From Macrophomina tecta (taxonomy: Eukaryota; Ascomycota; Dothideomycetes; Botryosphaeriales; Botryosphaeriaceae), in assembly GCA_024180945.1 (NCBI GenBank), contig JAKSGN010000007.1:3782001-3846000 (forward strand): 64,000 bases of DNA, in the 5' to 3' direction. The translations under genes were made by a program, and so were the position numbers. The notes beneath the pieces were generated by a model. The model made no database searches. It saw nothing but the letters and a program-made list of their open reading frames with translations, and was not told where the DNA came from. Positions within the stretch are counted from its first letter, which is position 1. Each line of letters opens with the position of its first letter. Shown here one piece after another: positions 57,931 through 64,000 of the stretch.

Positions 57931-59867
57931 ATGCGCAGCAGAACCACTTCTCAGTCCGAGCCCGCTGACTCGTCCACCGGCGCCGCCCTGCGTCAGCACA
58001 AAGCTCATCAACGCCATGGCTCCGGCGTCATGAACGTCCACAACCGCTCTGTCTCCCTCGGCCGCCTCGAGCTCGACCAGAACTTCGACATGGACACGCC
58101 AATTGAACACGCAAAGCTGCCCCCCGCCTCGTGGGCCAACCTGCCGCACAAGGGCCAGCTCGCCGTTCTGGCCTTCTCGCGCTTCGTCGACTTCTTCCAG
58201 ATGGCCTCGCTGCAGACCTACATGGTCCACCAGCTCAAGTCCTTTGATCCCTCGCTGCCCGAGTCGACTATCTCGCACCAGGCCGGCGTGCTACAGGGTA
58301 GCTTCACCGCCACTCAGATCGTCACCGCCGTTCTCTGGGGCCGTGTTGCCGATGCTCCCTGGTGTGGCCGCAAGCGGGTGCTGCTGGTCGGCCTCGTCGG
58401 CACCGCTCTCTCCTGCATCGGCGTCGGCTTCTCGCAGACCTTCCTGCAGGCCACCTTCTGGCGCATGTTTGGCGGTGCCATCAACGGTACCATCGGCTCC
58501 GCCCGAACCATGGTAGCCGAGACAGTCGACAAGAGGTTCCACTCGCGTGCCTTTCTGCTGCTGCCGCTGGCCTTTAACGTCGCCAATATCCTCGGTCCCA
58601 GTATGTTGCCTAGCCCTGCCGAGCTCCTGCCCCGCTAACTGCCCCATGTAGTCCTCAGTGGCCTCCTCGTCGAGCCCGTTGCCGCGTACCCGAAGCTCTT
58701 CGGCCCTGCCTCTGTCTTTGGCGGGCTCGATGGCGTTCAATGGATGGAGAAGTATCCATACGCCATGCCCAACATCCTCTGCTCCGTTTTGCTCGTGCTC
58801 GAAGCTGTTGCTGTCCACTTCCTGCTCGCCGAGACTCTCGCGAGCATTCGGAACTCCAAGGTCCCATTGCCCGGTCCCATGGACCTGGTGAAGAAATTCG
58901 TTTCCAGGTTCACCTCGACAAATGCGCACAGATACACCCTTGTCGACAACTCTTCTGACGGTCTACTGGCCGGTATGGATGACAACGCTGTTGAACTCTC
59001 ACCGGTGAATAGTTCAGAGAAGCCGAAGATGTCAAAGCGCCCACAAGTCCTACCGTTCAGCCGGATTTGGACGGCCAATGTGCTATGGGTCTTGCTCTCG
59101 ATCGCCATCTTCGACTTCCACATGGGGTGCGTTTTTCCATCCCGCCCCGCTGCTCTTTTCCCCCTTCCCCTCGCCGCTAACCCTGTCTCAACAGTGCCTT
59201 TTCCAGTCTCTGGATCGTCTACTTGTCGACCGACAGGCCTGAAGCTGAAATTACCGCCCGCTTCACGAAGAGATCTAACCCTTTCATCTTCAGCGGCGGC
59301 CTTGCCTTCGAACCTGCCGCCATTGGTTTTGCTCTTGCCGTCCTCGGCATTGTGGGCTTGTTTCTTCAGCTTTCTATATACCCTTGGTCCAACTCACGCT
59401 TCGGTCTCATGCGTTGCTTCCGCTACTCGCTGTTCCTATTCCCCTTGGCATACTTCTTGGCTCCATATCTGTCTCTCTTACCTTCTCCGACACCCGCGCC
59501 GAGTCCGGCGACGGGATTCTGGGTGTGGGTCGGCATCAGTCTTATCCTCACCCTTCAAGTTACCGCGCGTACTTTCGCCCTGCCAGCTAGCATTATTCTC
59601 CTAAATAATTCGAGCCCGCACCCCAGTGTTCTGGCCACCATCCACGGCATCGGCCAAAGCGTTAGTTCAACTTTCCGCACCATTGGCCCCATCGCCGCTG
59701 GCTACTGGTACGGTGTTGGCTTGGAAAAGGGTATTGTTGGCCTTGCTTGGTGGGTCGTCGCAGCAATCAGCTCCGTCGGCTGTATTGCGAGTTTCTGGGT
59801 GCGTAACGGCACCGGTCACGAAATCCTTTTACCTGGCGAAGAAACCCCGGAGAACGACAGGCCGTAG
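57931..59867 (+). CDS. Major facilitator superfamily transporter (ZIF-like/YCR023C type)
   Basis: Exons 57931-58600, 58652-59126 and 59195-59867 encode 605 residues. A hydrophilic N-terminus of about 75 residues precedes the first helix (LAVLAFSRFVDFFQMASLQT). The MFS loop 2-3 motif appears as LWGRVADAPWCGRKRVLLVG, and FWRMFGGAINGTIGSARTMV continues the N-terminal half. A long central cytosolic loop lies around residues 330-380. The C-terminal half contains ATIHGIGQSVSSTFRTIGPI, characteristic of the zinc-induced-facilitator-like branch. About twelve hydrophobic helices are visible. The cargo is unknown; relatives move organic acids, drugs or metal chelates. It is third in a same-strand run after two sulfotransferase-like genes. 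Introns are 51 and 68 nt. The start at 57931 is chosen because upstream in-frame residues lack transporter character. Confidence 0.87.
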
Positions 59868-61269
59868 GTTTGCACGTCCCATTTCCATGTTATGGGCTTT
59901 CATACCCGGACAGTCCACTATTAGCTACTTGAAGATAATTTACTGGAGAAGGTTTGGTATACTGCATTTGCGAAGGCGTCCTGCATCTACACGGCGTTTT
60001 GTTTTCTTCGTTTTCTTGCTCTTTGAGATATCAAAAGTTGCGTTGAGTCTTGTGTGGATGTTCCCATTTTCCTTTAGTCGCATTTCGGTTCTGCCCAGAT
60101 ATATACATACCCTGTTCTAATCGTTCGTAGGAGTCCTTTTAGTCTGTATTACGATAAAAGACTGGCATTTGTGGCATGGCTCTAGTTGTAGGTAGATAGC
60201 GGCGTCTTCCTAGGATATAGTGTTGAAGTATTTTCATCTAAACCCCTACTTTGCTCATGTATTTACGAAATGCATATGCGTTTCAGCGATTGTGTGTGGT
60301 TATGCAAGCGCGCGTTTGTGTTCCACGAAAGCTTTAAACAGGTTTTTCTACCTCAAGCTTGCTCGTTGTGACCCTTCTTGTGCTGCAACCTGGCCGGCTT
60401 GCTATTTGAGAATTGGAACGTAGGAGTATGTGGCGCGATGTTCTTGTTCAAGGTCGAGTCGCAGCACTGGCATTCGCTAATAGGTGATTCATATTGACCC
60501 TCCAACTATGTTGGGCAAGAAGAGGCATTTGCCCGCTCATTTTAGTACACCGTGACGGGGTTTGAGCGGGGAGTAGAGGTGATTTAATTACCAGTAATAT
60601 TCGAGTACCTTTGTAGCACACATCCGAACGCGACCTTATGCTCTCCACATGTAATTATACGCAATTTCGAAGTATGTCCAAGCTTTGGACCACTCTTCCG
60701 CAAACCGTAGTATAGCACGTCGTACTTGGTATCAATAATCAAGTTTGCCTTTTCTTAAATACTCTTCGTTGTGAAGAAGAGTATACTATTAATATCTCTT
60801 TATTATTGTTAGTATCTTAGTTATTATAATGAGATAGTAGGCTTACTCTAGCATTATAGCAGCGTGCTTGGTATTAAATTTAGTATTAAAATGCAAAGAC
60901 CAGCAGCACATCACCCTCGGGTCAAATTTTGGTTAGGTAATATAATTAAAATATCAAGCTCCTCTAAGTATCTGGTCAACAGCCGCTTATTTAATGTGCA
61001 TACTTTTATCGGAACCTTCCACATTGCCGTTCTGAACGCCGGTTGTGCCAGATTGAGAAACCCAGTTTAGCCCGCCATGCGAAAACGGAAGAAAAATAAC
61101 CTGGTCTGGACTCGTAACATCAAGCGGCTGCATAGAAGGGGCTAGAGAAGAGATGATCGAAAATGCCATGAGATCCGCAGCGTGTGAACCAACACGGAGA
61201 GCGGCGAAACGACATGTCGGATCCGACGTAGAGGAAGGTGATGAGATAGAGAGCCTCAAGCTGACACCC
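59868..61269. other. Convergent spacer between the MFS gene and SQS1
   Basis: About 1.4 kb with no supported gene. It should hold both 3' UTRs. The part at about 60700-60970 is A+T-rich and TpA-dense (ATTATAATGAGATAGTAG, TAAATTTAGTATTAAAATG), similar in character to the block at 15.6 kb. It begins with a 9-bp inverted repeat (60759-60784). Confidence 0.5.
60759..60784. repeat. Inverted repeat with 9-bp arms
   Basis: ATACTCTTC and GAAGAGTAT are separated by 8 nt. It could form a hairpin. It lies in the SQS1/MFS convergent spacer, well past either stop codon. Confidence 0.7.
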
Positions 61270-63652
61270 CTAGCCCAGGCCAGTCTTCGTAGTCTTGACC
61301 ACATGTGTCACAGGCTGAAGAATGCCCTTATTATTCATGGCACCCAACGCTGTGCCAGAACTCCAGCCCATCTTCTCAAGCATGGCCCGACCCTTGTTGT
61401 CGGAGCCAATCTCGGGCGCGGAGCCGCCGACAACATCGCCATCGCGGTATGAGACGCCAGAATACTTACCACCGCCACTTCCTCCAAATGCACCCTTCTT
61501 ACCCCCACTGCGTTTATCCATCCGTTGAAGAAAGCGATTCTGGTATCTGGATGTTATTTTGGAGAATGCAATTTCATCGAAATCCCTTGTTCGTGAAGTC
61601 TTGATGAGCGTGGTGAAGCGCGAGTTCCCAGAACCGACCGATCGAGAGGTTAGTCCTAAAGCTGCAGCCACTTGATGGAGTGCAGCGCGGTCACGCTTAT
61701 CCATGGGAGGAAATGGCCTGCTTTGAGCAGGCGAGTTCAAGAAGACTTTGATTTCCTCCCTGATCTGGACAAAAGACATGCCCTCGTTGTATCTGGCATT
61801 CATGTCAGGCTTGAATTTATTCTTCTTTCCAAGCAGACCCTGCGATCGCAGCTCCGCTCGCTCTTGCTTCTTCACACGCTTTTTGCTGCGATCATTCTCC
61901 CAAGAATTCACGAGCTGCGCAACAAGCTCGTCATCCGAGAGCTCGAATGGCAGGTCGGCTGCCCTGCCCTTTTTCTTTTTCTTGAGGCTCGGCCGTTCGA
62001 AGTCCATGATATCGAACCCGTTATATGGGTCTTGTTCAAGCACATCCGCCATGACGCTTGCGGAAGGGAAGCTGCCTCTTCCTCTGGTGGTTTTTGATTT
62101 CTGCTTTTTTCCGCGAGTCCGCTGGGGTGCGAGGTCCTGGAATTCGTCGTCCAATCCATCAAACTCAAGATCGTCATCCTCGCCGTCGAATAGAAGAAGT
62201 TCTGCCGACGCCATGCCCAGCTGTTCTTGTTTTGCCAACAAACGAGCAATCTTCTCGTCGCTCATTCGTTCTATCTTCCTCTGAAGGAGATCTTCCTCAT
62301 CTTCGGAATCCAACTCATCACCATTCTCGTCTTCCTCGATATCCTCGTCATCTTCGTCCTCTTCGCTGGCATCAGACCAACTCTCTGAATCCCCGCCTTC
62401 GTTGCCAAACCTTACGTTTGCCACTGTTTCTTCAAAAGCGGCGATGAGTGCTAATTCATGATCTTCAGTGATCCGAGATGCTGGGATCCAACGAGCCTCA
62501 TCTTCGCTTGAGTTTTCAAAGACGACAAGATACTGAGTACCACTCGATCTTACCCGTTTACGAAGAATGCGGTTAATGCTGCCAAGCATCTCCGACGATG
62601 TGCTGATATTGTCGAAAATTTCGAGCTGTGGAGAAGCCCAATCATCCTTGTGAGGGTTGCCGTTATTGGAATTTCTGCCGCTGGGCTGGTGGGCGTTGTC
62701 ATCCCAACCATCACCATCTGAAAGCCCTAACACCCGCTGCGTGAGCGTTGAGATCTCGTAGAGGGCCTGAGATTGAAGCTCTCCTGCATCATCGTACTCC
62801 TGAGTCTGGATATTCTCAATATAGTCTGCCATGGCATCGTCATCGGGCTCGGGGCTGACGTTAGAGCACCGGTTTGAGTGGCGAGTTGATGCGTCATTGG
62901 TCCACTTGTTTCCGACAGGTATTGGCACGTCCGCAGTTCCTTGGGTACCAGATTTTGCGGGAAACGTACTTGCAGATTGATTGTCTGCACGAATGTTTAT
63001 TCCTGCAAGATGCACTGAATCCGTAACTGTCCTCACATTATTCCGACCCCTGAACAAGACGATTTCTTCGCTCGAATCCGATGGTGTTGGAGAAACATTC
63101 CGCACAACTGGGGGAGGCATTGATGTGGCGGGAAGGGCGCTGGAACCCGTGGTATCCTCAAAGAAGAGAGCAGCAGGAGGTGGCGAGGACGAAGCTTCGG
63201 CGGTAGGCTCGAGATGCATCTGTGCCATGGCATCCCCCGAGCGAGCAATGACTTCTTCCAGAGATTCATGTTGGTTTGAAAGAGACTCATCGATGTTGGA
63301 TTCGTATGTGGATGGTTGATGGACAGGATATTCCTCCGAGCTTGGCTCGTCGGGCAATGTGCCAGCGAGATTACCCGCGCTCACGAAATTGATTGCTTTG
63401 TGGCGGAGCTTCACATCGGCTGCCCACATGCGGTGCCGGCTTTCTGTATTGCGAGCTTCTTCTTGAAGGGAAAACGCATGGGCATGGGAAGCTGGTAAGA
63501 GATGAGCACTACTCCGACAGCGACGGTGGCGGACGGAGCGACAAACCGTTGGAGGCTCTGGTGAATGCTTCTGTAGGTGGAGGCCCGCGTGGGCCGCCTT
63601 TGCTGCGGCGCGGGCCTCGGGCACCACCATTCTTGCGCGCGTGGTTGGCCAT
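61270..63652 (-). CDS. SQS1: Sqs1-type R3H and G-patch splicing/ribosome-biogenesis factor
   Basis: Exons 63652-63547 and 63491-61270 encode 775 residues. Sqs1/Pfa1 stimulates the DEAH helicase Prp43 through its G-patch, in spliceosome disassembly and pre-rRNA processing. The Gly/Arg-rich start (ARKNGGARGPRRSKGGPRGP) is typical of the family but lies in a different phase from the long frame. A 55-nt intron (63546-63492, GTTTGT...ACCAG) joins it to LQEEARNTESRHRMWAADVK, the conserved family segment. The middle is acidic and disordered (EEDEDDEDIEEDENGDELDS). The R3H region follows QIREEIKVFLNSPAQSRPFP, with MDKRDRAALHQVAAALGLTS. The C-terminal G-patch is GRAMLEKMGWSSGTALGAMN ending THVVKTTKTGLG. 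The long frame also has its own methionine at 63630, which would give a shorter, non-conserved N-terminus. Confidence 0.9.
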
Positions 63653-64000
63653 GTGCAGAGAATTAGGGTGGCGGGGTGCAGATTGTGGGAGGGACGAAGA
63701 AGCAGCGAGGTGCTCGGGAGCTGCGAGCCCGGCCCTTGGCGCTGTTTATCTTATCTTGCATGACTCGCCACATTGCGCCCACTCATCTCAGCAGCCACCA
63801 GCCCGCTGCGAGCAATCAGCAGATGACTCTTGTTGAGCGAGGCGAGAGTCCTTGTAAGTGCTGCTGTGGCCGTAGCAGAAGCTGTGGTCACGCTTACAAT
63901 AGGTTTGTGCGCGAGCTGTCGCAGCGCCAGCAGACCAGGCACCGGCGGCGAGCGGCAAGGCGCGTGTCCTTCCCCGCCATCTGAGGGCTCGCCCTGGGGT
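63653..64000. other. Right-edge region upstream of SQS1, possible divergent gene start
   Basis: An ATG at 63823 on plus is followed, after about 30 nt, by a good intron pattern (GTAAGT at 63854, ending TTACAATAG, 49 nt). Joined, the frame stays open to the window edge, but the translation has no recognisable features. A 63-codon frame on minus (63942-63751) is an equally weak alternative. Confidence 0.25.

Noticed and set aside
1..64000. CRISPR arrays, prophage, plasmid genes, tRNA or rRNA genes, complete transposons
   Set aside because: None seen. No regularly spaced repeats, no clear tRNA B-box with a matching fold, no integrase, transposase or reverse-transcriptase motifs. The genome is eukaryotic, so prokaryotic systems are not expected.

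Overview
The window looks like chromosomal DNA of a filamentous ascomycete (Pezizomycotina, perhaps Dothideomycetes). The genes have many 47-70 nt GT-AG introns, short intergenic distances and fungal gene families (GUP1, Sqs1, TAF1 without bromodomains, a Grainyhead/CP2 factor, a ZIF-like MFS transporter). Patches that are A+T- and TpA-rich suggest repeats decayed by repeat-induced point mutation (RIP). There is no sign of prokaryotic, plasmid or viral DNA. Gene models were built by reading splice sites by eye. Every complete model given here closes to a whole number of codons.

Layout: a GRASP/Grh1 gene runs off the left edge and diverges from TGS1 (snRNA/snoRNA cap hypermethylase). TAF1 (TFIID) follows, then linker histone H1 and the PI4P 5-kinase MSS4. 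After an A+T-rich gap, GUP1 (MBOAT, minus) and ARP4 (NuA4/INO80, plus) form a divergent pair. SMC4 (condensin), a BTB-domain protein (minus), and a divergent pair of a triple-KH RNA-binding protein (minus) and CENP-K (plus) come next, followed by eL29. From 35.3 to 37.1 kb lies a coiled-coil protein I do not recognise. A 2.6 kb G+C-rich spacer precedes the CP2/Grainyhead-like factor. Ureidoglycolate lyase (minus), an A+T-rich spacer, and a GCNA-like SprT protease (minus) follow. Three same-strand genes at 53.2-59.9 kb encode a P-loop sulfotransferase-like protein, a membrane-anchored arylsulfotransferase-like protein and an MFS transporter. SQS1 (R3H/G-patch splicing factor, minus) closes the window.

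Functionally the window is rich in nuclear and chromatin genes (TAF1, H1, ARP4, SMC4, CENP-K, GCNA-like, CP2) and RNA-processing genes (TGS1, KH protein, SQS1). These are mostly ordinary conserved genes, not an island. The points most worth a second look are four introns that are multiples of three and lack stops (two in the arylsulfotransferase, one each in GUP1 and H1), the full-length fungal GCNA architecture with a SUMO-interaction-like motif, the unrecognised 35-37 kb gene, and the sulfotransferase/arylsulfotransferase/transporter trio.
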